Virus record (IMG/VR): IMGVR_UViG_3300022200_008681
Location: 1-28,199 of that record
Length of the DNA stretch: 28,199 nt
Origin: a virus
Reading direction: 5' to 3' (one strand)
Positions 1 to 6,784 of the stretch are shown here, piece by piece. Within the stretch, counting starts at the first letter, position 1, and every line of letters begins with the position of its first letter. The position numbers and the translations under genes are program-made. Below the pieces are notes generated by a model that saw only the letters and a list, made by a program, of their open reading frames with translations, did no database searches and had not been told where the DNA came from.

Positions 1-570
1 ACCGTTAAGCCTTCTGGTACACTCAGCCTCCTTGCCGGTGTAACACCAGGAATCCACCCAGCCTACTCTCAGCACTATATTCGTCGTGTACGAATGGGTA
101 GCGCAGATCCTCTCGTAAACTACTGTCGTGAAAAGGGTTACGATGTCCAGTATGATGTTGGTCTTGATGGAAAAGAAAATCACACTGTGTGTGTTGTATC
201 TTTCCCGTGTGAGACGCCAGAGCATGCAACTCTTGCTAAAGATCTTACTGCTATTCAACAATTGGAGTGGGTTGTTAAGGCCCAGTCTGAGTGGGCTGAT
301 AACAATGTTTCTGTAACAGTTTATTACCGCAAGGAAGAACTGCCTGAAATTCAGGAGTGGATGAAGAAGAATTATAAGAATAAACTAAAGTCTGTCTCCT
401 TCCTTCTACATAGTGATCACGGATTTGCTTTAGCTCCATACGAAGAGATAGATGGATCAGAGTATGATAAGATGAAGTCCAAGATCAGAGATATCGTATT
501 TGTTGATCAGATAAATGAGTATTCGCTAGAAGATTTGGAATGTGAAGGCGGAGCTTGTCCGATTAGGTAG
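1..570 (+). CDS. nrdJ: Class II (adenosylcobalamin) ribonucleoside-triphosphate reductase, C-terminal part
   Basis: Reduces ribonucleotides to deoxyribonucleotides with a B12 cofactor, supplying dNTPs for phage replication without oxygen dependence. The gene is cut by the window edge: frame 1 is open from base 1 and the last 189 residues are visible. It begins with TVKPSGTLSLLAGVTPG and the HPAY..YIRRVR stretch, the conserved segment of the ten-stranded barrel in monomeric class II enzymes. It ends in CEGGACPIR, whose two cysteines match the swinging disulfide tail that re-reduces the active site. That tail favours class II over class I or III. It heads a nucleotide-metabolism run (ThyX and dCMP deaminase follow). 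The start and the catalytic Cys/Glu loop lie outside the window. Confidence 0.9.
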   Translation, partial: TVKPSGTLSLLAGVTPGIHPAYSQHYIRRVRMGSADPLVNYCREKGYDVQYDVGLDGKENHTVCVVSFPCETPEHATLAKDLTAIQQLEWVVKAQSEWADNNVSVTVYYRKEELPEIQEWMKKNYKNKLKSVSFLLHSDHGFALAPYEEIDGSEYDKMKSKIRDIVFVDQINEYSLEDLECEGGACPIR

Positions 571-575
571 GTGAA

Positions 576-938
576 ATGAAAAATAATCCAGAAGACTTTG
601 AAAAAAAGTTTAGCGAAATGCTAGAAGCTGAAGATTTAAAAGAAATTTCTGAAGCTTTTAAGTCTAAATCTAGTATATCTATTAAGGATGTTATTTTCAC
701 GATGCAGGCTTTAACAGAGTCCATAGAGCACTTGACTGTTATATTGTCAAAAGCTCAAGATAATGAAGAGGAAGCTTTATCTACCTTAAATAGTCAGGAT
801 GTTCAAGATTTTTTCAATAAATTGTCAACATCTTCTGATGATTTTAATGAGTCTTTAGTGGAATACATCATAGAAAATCATATACTAGAAGCCGGAATTG
901 ATTTTATAGAAGATTTAGAGGATGATGATGAAGATTGA
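576..938 (+). CDS. Acidic hypothetical protein
   Basis: A 120-residue protein I do not recognise. It is rich in Glu, Asp, Ser and Leu, looks mostly helical, and ends in an acidic tail (DLEDDDED). No Cys clusters, membrane segments or catalytic motifs are visible. The start follows the nrdJ stop by 5 nt with GGTAGGTG just upstream as ribosome site. Its 3' end overlaps the thyX start, so the two are probably translationally coupled. An acidic partner of a nucleotide enzyme or a DNA mimic are possible ideas, but nothing in the sequence decides between them. Confidence 0.7.
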   Translation: MKNNPEDFEKKFSEMLEAEDLKEISEAFKSKSSISIKDVIFTMQALTESIEHLTVILSKAQDNEEEALSTLNSQDVQDFFNKLSTSSDDFNESLVEYIIENHILEAGIDFIEDLEDDDED

Positions 939-1665
939 TGAGGTAGAGGTTGATAACCCTACCCAATATAATGATCTTGATGAGACAATATCTGTATTGG
1001 GTAACGGTTATGTTAGGTTGGTAGATTCGATGGGTTCGGATTTATCGGTTGTCAATGCAGCTAGGGCATCTTTTGCGAAAGAGTCTAAAGAAATGTCTGT
1101 TTCAGATACTAGATTGATTAATTTCTTAGCCAGAGAAAATCACATGTCTCCGTTTAGGCACGCTTTTATGACGTTTGAGTTTAAGGCACCTTTGATGGTA
1201 GCTAGGCAGCATTGGAAATATGTTGTTGGATCTGATCATACTATGGACTCCTGGAACGAATCCTCACGTAGATATGTTACGATGGAGCCCGAGTTTTATG
1301 TTCCGGGCAATGAAGACTGGAGAACTGCCACGGATGACAAGAAGCAGGGGTCTGGTGGCCCAGTGGATCCTTTTACTGGAGCAGTTTTAACTACTGAGCT
1401 TAAAAACTTTATAGAAAAAGGTGAACAGCTATATCAAATGGCTATGGATTCTGGGGTTGCTCCAGAGCAGGCAAGACTATTTCTGCCTGCGTACGGTATG
1501 CATGTTGTGTATAGGTGGTCGTGTAGTCTGCAGTCTGTAGCACTATTCTTGTCGCAGAGACTTGAAGAGGATGCTCAGGCCGAGATACGAGATTATGCAG
1601 AAGCCGTTTATGAATTAGCTTATAAAAAGTTTCCCGTAAGCATCCCAATGTTAACAGGTAGATAA
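928..1665 (+). CDS. thyX: Flavin-dependent thymidylate synthase ThyX, variant active-site motif
   Basis: Makes dTMP from dUMP using FAD, NADPH and methylene-tetrahydrofolate. Family features are the N-terminal VVNAARASF, the HMSPFRHAFMTFEFKAP block, the ARQ-to-NESSRRY core and the C-terminal EQARLFLPAYGM, followed by W..S..S. The core is odd: the usual R-H-R of RQWxRHRxxSxNExSxRY is replaced by K-Y-V, and about seven extra residues (DHTMDSW) precede NESSRRY. Three in-frame ATGs lie at 922, 925 and 928. AGAGG at 917-921 is 6 nt from the last, so 928 was chosen; 922 would add two residues. The gene overlaps the previous one, consistent with coupling. Length (about 245 aa) is normal for the family. 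Confidence 0.88.
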   Translation: MKIDEVEVDNPTQYNDLDETISVLGNGYVRLVDSMGSDLSVVNAARASFAKESKEMSVSDTRLINFLARENHMSPFRHAFMTFEFKAPLMVARQHWKYVVGSDHTMDSWNESSRRYVTMEPEFYVPGNEDWRTATDDKKQGSGGPVDPFTGAVLTTELKNFIEKGEQLYQMAMDSGVAPEQARLFLPAYGMHVVYRWSCSLQSVALFLSQRLEEDAQAEIRDYAEAVYELAYKKFPVSIPMLTGR

Positions 1666-1668
1666 AAT

Positions 1669-1830
1669 ATGGAAATAATCTTAAGGGTAATATTTTTCTC
1701 CCTGATAATTAATTGGGCGTTTGCCCTTCAGATGCTCAACCAGTTTTCGGAAGATAGAAATACTAAGCTAATCTCTGTTACGCTTTCTTTGGCACTATCT
1801 GCAATGGCAGGATTAATTATTCTGGTGTGA
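1669..1830 (+). CDS. Small two-helix membrane protein
   Basis: A 53-residue ORF beginning MEIILRVIFFSLIINW. It has two hydrophobic stretches, about residues 3-22 and 36-53, joined by a short polar loop (NQFSEDRNTK), so it is likely a small inner-membrane hairpin protein. It fills the space between thyX and the deaminase, and its TGA overlaps the next ATG by one base, as in neighbouring coupled genes. No clear Shine-Dalgarno is seen upstream. Function is unknown; nothing specifically suggests a holin, and it lies far from the lysis genes. Confidence 0.55.
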   Translation: MEIILRVIFFSLIINWAFALQMLNQFSEDRNTKLISVTLSLALSAMAGLIILV

Positions 1831-2276
1831 TGTTATCTAATAAGAATTATCAATATATGGAGATGTGTAAGTCTCTATCTATCATTTTTTCAACCTGCGC
1901 AAAGAAAAAGTACTGCGCAGTTTTGATAGATGGCCTTGGTCATGTGGTTGGTATTGGGTATAATGGTGGTCCGAGTGGTGTTCAGCACTGTGAAGATGGT
2001 GGGTGCCCTAGATATTCCGAGGGTTCATCTAGTGGAAGCAATTATGATAACTGTATAGCAATACATGCGGAGGCAAACGCTTTCCTGCATTCAGATTATA
2101 ATTCTCGCCCGGTAAGCCTATATGTAAATGGACCACCCTGCTTCTCGTGTGCTAAGCTAATATCTAATTCTACTGTTCAGAATGTGTATTACATAAGCGA
2201 TGAGTCTTATGCAGATTGGAGTAATGTGAAAGATTTTTTGGTAAAGTGTGGTATTAATTTGGTGGAGGTTGTATAA
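1830..2276 (+). CDS. dCMP deaminase-like zinc enzyme
   Basis: Cytidine/deoxycytidylate deaminase family, expected to convert dCMP to dUMP, the substrate of the ThyX encoded just upstream. Zinc site: HAEANA (H79, E81) and PPCFSC (C104, C107). An upstream Cys/His-rich segment (HCEDGGC near 53-59, C75) resembles the second metal-binding insert seen in phage dCMP deaminases. Length of 148 aa is slightly short but within range. ATG 1830 overlaps the previous stop; a GTG directly before it at 1827 is an alternative. The downstream gene starts within its stop (TAATG). A ComE-type competence deaminase is a less likely relative. Confidence 0.87.
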   Translation: MLSNKNYQYMEMCKSLSIIFSTCAKKKYCAVLIDGLGHVVGIGYNGGPSGVQHCEDGGCPRYSEGSSSGSNYDNCIAIHAEANAFLHSDYNSRPVSLYVNGPPCFSCAKLISNSTVQNVYYISDESYADWSNVKDFLVKCGINLVEVV

Positions 2277-2482
2277 TGCCAGCTTCTAAGTTAAACTATC
2301 TAGTTGTTTACCCAAACCATAGTCAGGTTTACGGATGCTCCTCAAAAAAGGTTGCAGAGGAAAGTCCTCCGCCTGAAGGGTATTCTGAAGATGATAAAAA
2401 AGTTTTCTTTATAACAATGGAACCAGACACCAATACTGTTTCTCTATATAAAATACAAGAAAAGGAAAATGAAAATGAGTAA
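2276..2482 (+). CDS. Hypothetical protein
   Basis: A 68-residue protein with no recognised motif. The N-terminal half (LNYLVVYPNHSQVYGCSSKK) looks like a short beta-containing domain and the C-terminus is charged (KEKENENE). Start and stop overlap the neighbouring genes (TAATG at the start; overlap with the 2475 gene at the end), which supports it being a real member of the operon rather than chance. Function unknown. Confidence 0.6.
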   Translation: MPASKLNYLVVYPNHSQVYGCSSKKVAEESPPPEGYSEDDKKVFFITMEPDTNTVSLYKIQEKENENE

Positions 2483-2696
2483 GTTAAAGAAGAAGCACAT
2501 TGTTAAGCTGATGCCAGGAGAGTCAGCAGTCGTAATGACTTATGATACCCTTATGTATCTAGCTCAAACGTGTGATATTCTAGCTGAACAGCAAGATAAT
2601 ACTACGGATGCCGGGGCATGGAGAGATGTTGCCGACACTATTAGGGTTCAAGCTGAGGAGAATTATCATGAAGTTACTGAAGAAGACTGGGCGTAA
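2475..2696 (+). CDS. Hypothetical protein
   Basis: A 73-residue protein beginning MSKLKKKHIVKLMPGES, with a predicted helical middle and an acidic C-terminus (EVTEEDWA). ATG 2475 is preferred because AAGGA at 2462-2466 is 8 nt upstream; an ATG at 2469 would be too close to it. The N-terminus resembles short phage proteins with a basic beta-strand start, but I cannot name a family. Overlaps genes on both sides. Confidence 0.55.
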   Translation: MSKLKKKHIVKLMPGESAVVMTYDTLMYLAQTCDILAEQQDNTTDAGAWRDVADTIRVQAEENYHEVTEEDWA

Positions 2697-2847
2697 TACT
2701 CTTACGCATCAAGAGGCTTTTTCAGTCTTGGAAGATTTTTTTATAGGTGATAACTTATATTACGCAAAAAGCTTATTTATTGAATGGTATGATTTTGGGC
2801 TTTCTGCTAGTGGAAGTCTAAGAATGGTTTTTATGGAGATACTATGA
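2668..2847 (+). CDS. Small hypothetical protein
   Basis: A 59-residue protein starting MKLLKKTGRNTL and rich in aromatic residues (FFIGDNLYYAKSLFIEWYDF). The frame is open further upstream, but ATG 2668 has AGGAG at 2656-2660 with 7 nt spacing and is taken as the start. It overlaps the previous gene by 29 nt, and the ATG of the following glycosyltransferase lies in its end (ATGA). Function unknown. Confidence 0.5.
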   Translation: MKLLKKTGRNTLTHQEAFSVLEDFFIGDNLYYAKSLFIEWYDFGLSASGSLRMVFMEIL

Positions 2848-3629
2848 TAGACCTGTGTGTCGTACATTATAATACTCCTTCTTTACTTATGAGATTACTG
2901 GAGACTTGTCATTCTGACTATTCTAAAAATATTTGGAATATGTATTTAGCTGATAATGGGTCTTCGGGTGAAACTGATTCTTGGATTGGGCAAAATCTAT
3001 ATAAGTATAATGTTAAGAAGTATTTTAAAAATGAGAACATAGGTTACTCTGCTGCATGTAACTCTCTCGCATCAAAAGGTGATGGAGAAATAATCGGATT
3101 ACTTAATGGTGATGTTTGGTTCACTACTAAGGATATGATTATGGTTCAGAATTTTTTTGATAACAATCCTGACGTCCACATACTTGGCCCTAAGCAAAGA
3201 GATGAAGATGGTTACATAACTCATGCTGGGATTGTTGGCAGCAATATAAAGCCTGTTATGAGAGGGTGGAGAGAGCATGATCCAGATGACTCTCTCTACA
3301 AAGATAGGGTGCAGTGTGTTACGGTTTCCGGTTCTGCTTATTTTATTAGAAGAGAAGTTTGGAACAATATGACATATCATCCTAAGTATCAAAATTTGGT
3401 TTCCGGAGCCATAGGTGCATTTCTTCCAACTCCTCACTATTATGAGGAAACGTGGTGCTCTTATTTTGCTAGACATTTAGGCTATAACATAGTTTATGAT
3501 GGCTCCATATCAATGGGCCATAGTTGGCATAAGTCTTCACCTATAGGTGGTTTAGCTGATCAACAGTTTAGGGTAAGTCAAAAACTATTTAGGGAAGCGT
3601 GCGACTACTTTGGTATAGAAAGAGATTAA
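2844..3629 (+). CDS. Family 2 (GT-A) glycosyltransferase
   Basis: Transfers a sugar from a nucleotide-sugar donor to an unknown acceptor. The N-terminus MIDLCVVHYNTPSLLMRLL, then YLADNGSSG (around residues 35-42), NENIGYSAACN (63-73) and the metal-binding LLNGD (86-90) follow the usual GT2 order. A distal W..HDPD region and a late H (SMGHSWH) fit the catalytic half. The length of 261 aa suits a single GT-A domain without membrane segments, so it is probably soluble. It is the first of three GT2 genes in the window and is separated from the sugar module at 25264-28199. Targets could be virion proteins, host surface or modified DNA bases; the sequence does not say. Confidence 0.85.
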   Translation: MIDLCVVHYNTPSLLMRLLETCHSDYSKNIWNMYLADNGSSGETDSWIGQNLYKYNVKKYFKNENIGYSAACNSLASKGDGEIIGLLNGDVWFTTKDMIMVQNFFDNNPDVHILGPKQRDEDGYITHAGIVGSNIKPVMRGWREHDPDDSLYKDRVQCVTVSGSAYFIRREVWNNMTYHPKYQNLVSGAIGAFLPTPHYYEETWCSYFARHLGYNIVYDGSISMGHSWHKSSPIGGLADQQFRVSQKLFREACDYFGIERD

Positions 3630-3689
3630 ATGTTACTGTATTTAAAAGAGTTCTTTAACGAAGACGAGCAAAATAATATGGAGAGATAG
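3630..3689 (+). CDS. Possible 19-residue peptide
   Basis: ATG at 3630 directly follows the glycosyltransferase stop and opens a short frame MLLYLKEFFNEDEQNNMER ending at TAG 3687-3689. It fills most of the 65-nt gap before the nuclease. There is no clear ribosome site apart from coupling to the upstream stop. It could equally be the spacer carrying the GGAGAG ribosome site (3680-3685) of the next gene. Confidence 0.25.
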   Translation: MLLYLKEFFNEDEQNNMER

Positions 3690-3694
3690 TTAAA

Positions 3695-4084
3695 ATGAGT
3701 TTATATACATATGTAGCAAAGTTAAAACGAGTAGTAGATGGAGATACAATCGATGTTTATATTGATCTTGGGTTTGATATCCATTATTTTAGCAGAGTGC
3801 GCCTCGCTGGAATTAATGCTCCAGAGAGTAGGACTAAGAATTTGGAAGAAAAGAAGCTAGGACTTGCAGCAAAAGAGTATGTTGAGCAGTGGTTTGATAA
3901 GGTTGGCCCTGAGTTTATTATAAAAACTACAAAAGAGGAAAAGGGTAAGTACGGAAGAGTTTTGGGAACCATTACTGATATTAAAGATGAGCGCTGTTTA
4001 AACCTAGATCTAGTTGACATTGGCTTAGCTAGGGTATATGATGGTTCTGGAAATAAGACTTGGTCAGAGTTTAGGGATAGCTAA
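3695..4084 (+). CDS. Staphylococcal-nuclease-like (thermonuclease) protein
   Basis: OB-fold, Ca-dependent nuclease family cutting DNA or RNA. Motifs in order: KRVVDGDTIDVYID (residues 11-24), RVRLAGINAPES (34-45), KGKYGRVLGTI (83-93) and a C-terminal LVDIGLARVYDG. The Asp, Arg and Glu ligands of the family are recognisable, except that the Asp of the common GxDxPE stretch is Asn here (GINAPE), a change also seen in other members. No signal peptide is visible, so it would act in the cytoplasm. Length 129 aa is normal. Its end overlaps the next ATG (TAATG). Possible roles are host DNA degradation or nucleotide scavenging. Confidence 0.87.
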   Translation: MSLYTYVAKLKRVVDGDTIDVYIDLGFDIHYFSRVRLAGINAPESRTKNLEEKKLGLAAKEYVEQWFDKVGPEFIIKTTKEEKGKYGRVLGTITDIKDERCLNLDLVDIGLARVYDGSGNKTWSEFRDS

Positions 4085-4488
4085 TGACAACAAAGGTTTT
4101 TTTATCTGGCGCAATAGAAGGTGTTGAGCAGTATGGATCTGAGTGGCGCAAGGTCGCTTCAAAGGAGCTCCTTCTGAGAGGGTACGATGTTTTGGATCCA
4201 ACAATGATCATTGATAATGATTATGAATCTCCAGAAGAAATTGTTGAGAAGAATTTGTATCTTCAGAAAAGAGCTGATATACTTCTAGTCGAATACATGA
4301 TACAAGATCGCCAATATATAGGAACTGACTTTGAGATGAGTTGGGCTAAGATGCACGGACAGCCAGTTATAGTCTTTGCTTCTCCTCAAGCCTCATCCAG
4401 AGTTTATCTAAAATATATGGCAACAAAGCTTGCATCCTCGATGCAGGAGGCGATAGAATACATCGCTGTAAATTATCCATCAAATTAA
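4084..4488 (+). CDS. Nucleoside 2-deoxyribosyltransferase-like protein
   Basis: The N-terminus TKVFLSGAIEG, the middle RADILLVEYM, then GTDFEMSWAKMHGQPVIVF follow the Rossmann-like nucleoside deoxyribosyltransferase / DNA 5'-nucleotidase (Rcl) fold, with the Glu of the GTxxE motif as likely nucleophile. Such enzymes exchange or remove bases of deoxynucleosides. In a phage it could salvage nucleosides or handle modified bases. 134 aa is typical. It is coupled to the SNase-like gene upstream and is followed after 15 nt by a gene with a strong ribosome site. The substrate cannot be read from sequence. Confidence 0.72.
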   Translation: MTTKVFLSGAIEGVEQYGSEWRKVASKELLLRGYDVLDPTMIIDNDYESPEEIVEKNLYLQKRADILLVEYMIQDRQYIGTDFEMSWAKMHGQPVIVFASPQASSRVYLKYMATKLASSMQEAIEYIAVNYPSN

Positions 4489-4503
4489 CCAGAAAGGTTG
4501 AAA

Positions 4504-4698
4504 ATGTCCAATAACAAGTTCAAGTACTTCACTGTTACTACAACTTCAATTGTAAAGGCCCCCAACAAGACGATGGCTGAGAAGATCGCTCTCAGCGCAC
4601 GTGGCAAGGCTTCAGGCGCAATTGGTGAGCTTCTCTACAAGGATGTAGAGGTTGACAGAATTACTTCTGTTGAAGCTCGTGGCCAGCTTTCCAACTGA
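4504..4698 (+). CDS. Small, probably highly expressed hypothetical protein
   Basis: A 64-residue basic protein (MSNNKFKYFTVTTTSIVKAPN...) of unknown function, resembling short phage proteins with a beta-strand start and an amphipathic helix (NKTMAEKIALSARGKASG). AGAAAGG at 4491-4497 lies 6 nt before ATG 4504. Its codons differ from the neighbours: Asn is AAC, nearly every Lys is AAG, Phe/Tyr are TTC/TAC, and CGT and GGC appear, where most of the window uses AAT, AAA, TTT and AGA. Together with a strong terminator directly behind it, this suggests an abundant product. A DNA- or RNA-binding role is possible but unproven. Confidence 0.72.
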   Translation: MSNNKFKYFTVTTTSIVKAPNKTMAEKIALSARGKASGAIGELLYKDVEVDRITSVEARGQLSN

Positions 4699-4722
4699 GA
4701 ATAAGTAATTTGAGCATACTTA

Positions 4723-4749
4723 AGGGGGGAGGGGTAATCCCTCCCCCCT
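4723..4749 (+). terminator. Strong GC hairpin after the 4504 gene
   Basis: An 11-bp stem (A4723-G4733 with C4739-T4749: six G-C pairs, A-T, three G-C pairs plus the closing A-T) around a 5-nt loop GTAAT. It lies 24 nt after the stop codon. No long T-run follows, so it may be an imperfect intrinsic terminator or an mRNA 3'-end stabiliser; the next gene has its own ribosome site. Confidence 0.75.
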
Positions 4750-4771
4750 CTTAGTTGTAAAGGAATTAAAT

Positions 4772-5467
4772 ATGATATACGCACAAATGATAGGTAGAAA
4801 TGAATCTTCAAGATACCTAGAAAGAGTACTAGAAAGACTTAGCCGTCAGGTAGATAAAATTATATTTACTGACGACTGTTCAGATGACGATACTCCAGAG
4901 GTGGCAGCAAACTACGCAGAAGTATTTAGTACTCCTGAACCTATGTTTACTCAGCATGAGGGTAGATTAAGAGCTTTCGCCTGGTCGCATTTGGAAAAGT
5001 TTGCCAAAGAGGGCGACTGGGTAGTTGCTATAGATTGTGATGAAGAGTTGTATCATGTTGATAATATTGAAATATCAAAAGCTTTAAGCGCTTCTGAGTT
5101 TGATGTTGTGAACGTTCGTTTTTATCACATGTGGAATGAAAATCAATATAGAGTAGATAAGTTGTGGGCACCTAATAATAGTTCTAGAATATTTAGATAT
5201 GTTACGGGTGGAGCATTTAGAAATGCAAAGCTAGCTTGTGGATCTGAGCCAAGTTATGTATCTGAGTGGATAAAGGGTAGAAACTACTGGCATAACTCAG
5301 GCTTAGTAATGAAGCATTTAGGCTATGTAAGAGATGAAGATAAAGCTAGTAAGTATGAAAGATATTCCTCCTTGGACGGAGGGGAGTTTCATAATATAAA
5401 TCACATTAACTCAATAGTTGACCCTAACCCAGTTTTAATAGACTGGGGCAATTTTGGAATGGAGTAA
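4772..5467 (+). CDS. Family 2 (GT-A) glycosyltransferase
   Basis: The N-terminus AQMIGRNESSRYLERVLERL (residues 4-23), then DKIIFTDDCSDDDTPE (28-43) and the metal-binding AIDCDEELY (86-94) are the standard GT2 blocks. The RNES...DDCSDD form is typical of the subgroup that modifies glycans or peptides in the cytoplasm. 231 aa, no membrane segment. AAAGGA at 4759-4764 serves as ribosome site. It opens a new gene run after the 4723 terminator. Aromatic residues and conserved-looking W/H positions (YHMWNEN, RNYWHNSG) fit an acceptor site. The acceptor is unknown. Confidence 0.83.
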   Translation: MIYAQMIGRNESSRYLERVLERLSRQVDKIIFTDDCSDDDTPEVAANYAEVFSTPEPMFTQHEGRLRAFAWSHLEKFAKEGDWVVAIDCDEELYHVDNIEISKALSASEFDVVNVRFYHMWNENQYRVDKLWAPNNSSRIFRYVTGGAFRNAKLACGSEPSYVSEWIKGRNYWHNSGLVMKHLGYVRDEDKASKYERYSSLDGGEFHNINHINSIVDPNPVLIDWGNFGME

Positions 5468-5469
5468 AA

Positions 5470-6132
5470 ATGACGTTTTTAGATCAAAAGCAATCTATAA
5501 TTAAACTTACTGAAGCGATGGGGGGTAAGGAAAAGTTTGCCTACATTAACATACCTAAGTCAGCTATAGTTTCATTAAGTAAAAATAGTGAGAGTTCTTT
5601 CCCTAACTTCTTTGCTAAGAATGTTATAAGCTCTTTAAAGGCAAATGATTCAAGAATAATGAAATCAGTATCCCATTCTCTTGTGTCAGATGTTAAGGAT
5701 AATAAGCACTACAAGATTGGTCTTCATAAGAATAACGATTACCTGTATTCAAATGTTTTTGAGTATTATTTTATGAATGAAAGAGAAAATTACAACTGTA
5801 TGGTAGATTTCTATATTAGAAATACACCAAGTGTAATTGTTACATTTCATGATAAGAAGCTTGTAACCAAGGCTTTTGGTAGCTCAGTCCATGCTATAAC
5901 TGTACCTTATAATAACTACTACTCTAAAGTTGATGATGTATATGCACAGCTGTCCGAGTTTGACGGAGGTGCCTACTACTGCCTACTTGACTGTGGCGTA
6001 TTTGGTTTAGGTATCCTTCCTAAGGTGTGGAAGAATTTAAATATGTCAGTAATTGATTTGGGAAAGACTTTGTCACTTATTAAGGGAAGTAACTCAGGTA
6101 ATCATGAGAAAGAAAGAGCATCACAGCGCTAA
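5470..6132 (+). CDS. Hypothetical protein, possibly a GT-D-like glycosyltransferase
   Basis: A 220-residue protein. The C-terminal half (FYIRNTPSVIVTFHDKKL, LLDCGVFGLGILPKVW, NMSVIDLGKTLSLI) has alternating hydrophobic strands and ends in a V-I-D-L-G-like motif, reminiscent of GT-D fold (DUF1792-type) proteins whose last strand reads AIDIG. The N-terminal NGE-type donor motif of that fold is not obvious, so the assignment is weak. Position 2 nt after a GT2 gene supports a glycan role. The final charged residues (SGNHEKERASQR) are encoded inside the overlap with the following nuclease gene and may be a secondary tail acquired with that insertion. Confidence 0.5.
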   Translation: MTFLDQKQSIIKLTEAMGGKEKFAYINIPKSAIVSLSKNSESSFPNFFAKNVISSLKANDSRIMKSVSHSLVSDVKDNKHYKIGLHKNNDYLYSNVFEYYFMNERENYNCMVDFYIRNTPSVIVTFHDKKLVTKAFGSSVHAITVPYNNYYSKVDDVYAQLSEFDGGAYYCLLDCGVFGLGILPKVWKNLNMSVIDLGKTLSLIKGSNSGNHEKERASQR

Positions 6133-6784
6133 GTCATTTGATGATGACGATATTGAATTTTTAACAGATTTGTTAATGGAAACAAATCTAAGCATTTCTG
6201 AAATATCTAAAGAGTTAGGTATTCCAGTTAATGAAGTAAATAAAAAAATTCAACACAATGGATTATCATGGGTTAAAAAAGGTAAGAGAAAAATCTCTCG
6301 TGGACAATCATCTCTTACAGAAATCCTAAAGAAGATAGTTCCAGGTGAAGAAATTATAAATGAATTTCACATAGGTGAAAGATTAATGCTGGACATATAC
6401 TGTCCAGCTTATAAGTTGGCCATAGAATATCATGGAAGACAGCATTTCTTTTTTACTAAAAGATTTTTTGAATCAAAATATGATTTTTTAGAAGCACAAA
6501 AAAGAGATGTCAGAAAAGCTGATCTTTGCAAAGAGAATGGAATTGTACTTATTGTATTTAGGTATAATGATTCTTTAACTGAAGAAAGTGTGTATAGTAG
6601 AATTATTGATGGTATTAGGTCTTTTCAGCCTAGTGATGTGGTAGAATCAGAGGCGCATAAGAATTCCTCCACTTCTTCTGAGTTTTATCAAAAGATGAAG
6701 AAAAGAAATTCTGATTATAAGAAGAAAAGATACAGAGAACTGAAAGAGCAAAGACTGAATGATTTTAGAAGAGGACAAAGATAG
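6104..6784 (+). CDS. HTH plus PD-(D/E)XK-type endonuclease, possible free-standing homing endonuclease
   Basis: The N-terminus has a helix-turn-helix-like segment (LSISEISKELGIPVNEVNKK, residues 29-48). The nuclease core is MLDIYCPAYKLAIEYHGRQHF (95-115): D97, E108 and Q113-H114 match the D-x(n)-ExxGxQH arrangement of several phage and homing nucleases. The C-terminus is strongly basic (KKRNSDYKKKRYRELKEQR). ATG 6104 is chosen because the open frame upstream lies inside the preceding gene; the overlap is 29 nt. It also overlaps the helicase start by 26 nt. Lying between a glycan gene and a replication gene, it has the typical placement of a mobile endonuclease, but a recombination or host-DNA-cleaving role is also possible. 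Confidence 0.75.
   Translation: MRKKEHHSAKSFDDDDIEFLTDLLMETNLSISEISKELGIPVNEVNKKIQHNGLSWVKKGKRKISRGQSSLTEILKKIVPGEEIINEFHIGERLMLDIYCPAYKLAIEYHGRQHFFFTKRFFESKYDFLEAQKRDVRKADLCKENGIVLIVFRYNDSLTEESVYSRIIDGIRSFQPSDVVESEAHKNSSTSSEFYQKMKKRNSDYKKKRYRELKEQRLNDFRRGQR

Noticed and set aside
3099-3476. Long minus-strand open frame inside the first GT2 gene
   Set aside because: Lies wholly within a well-supported gene, has no protein-like motif and no start signals.
4723-4749. G-run as a G-quadruplex
   Set aside because: Only two G tracts on the strand and the matching C tracts form a simple hairpin.
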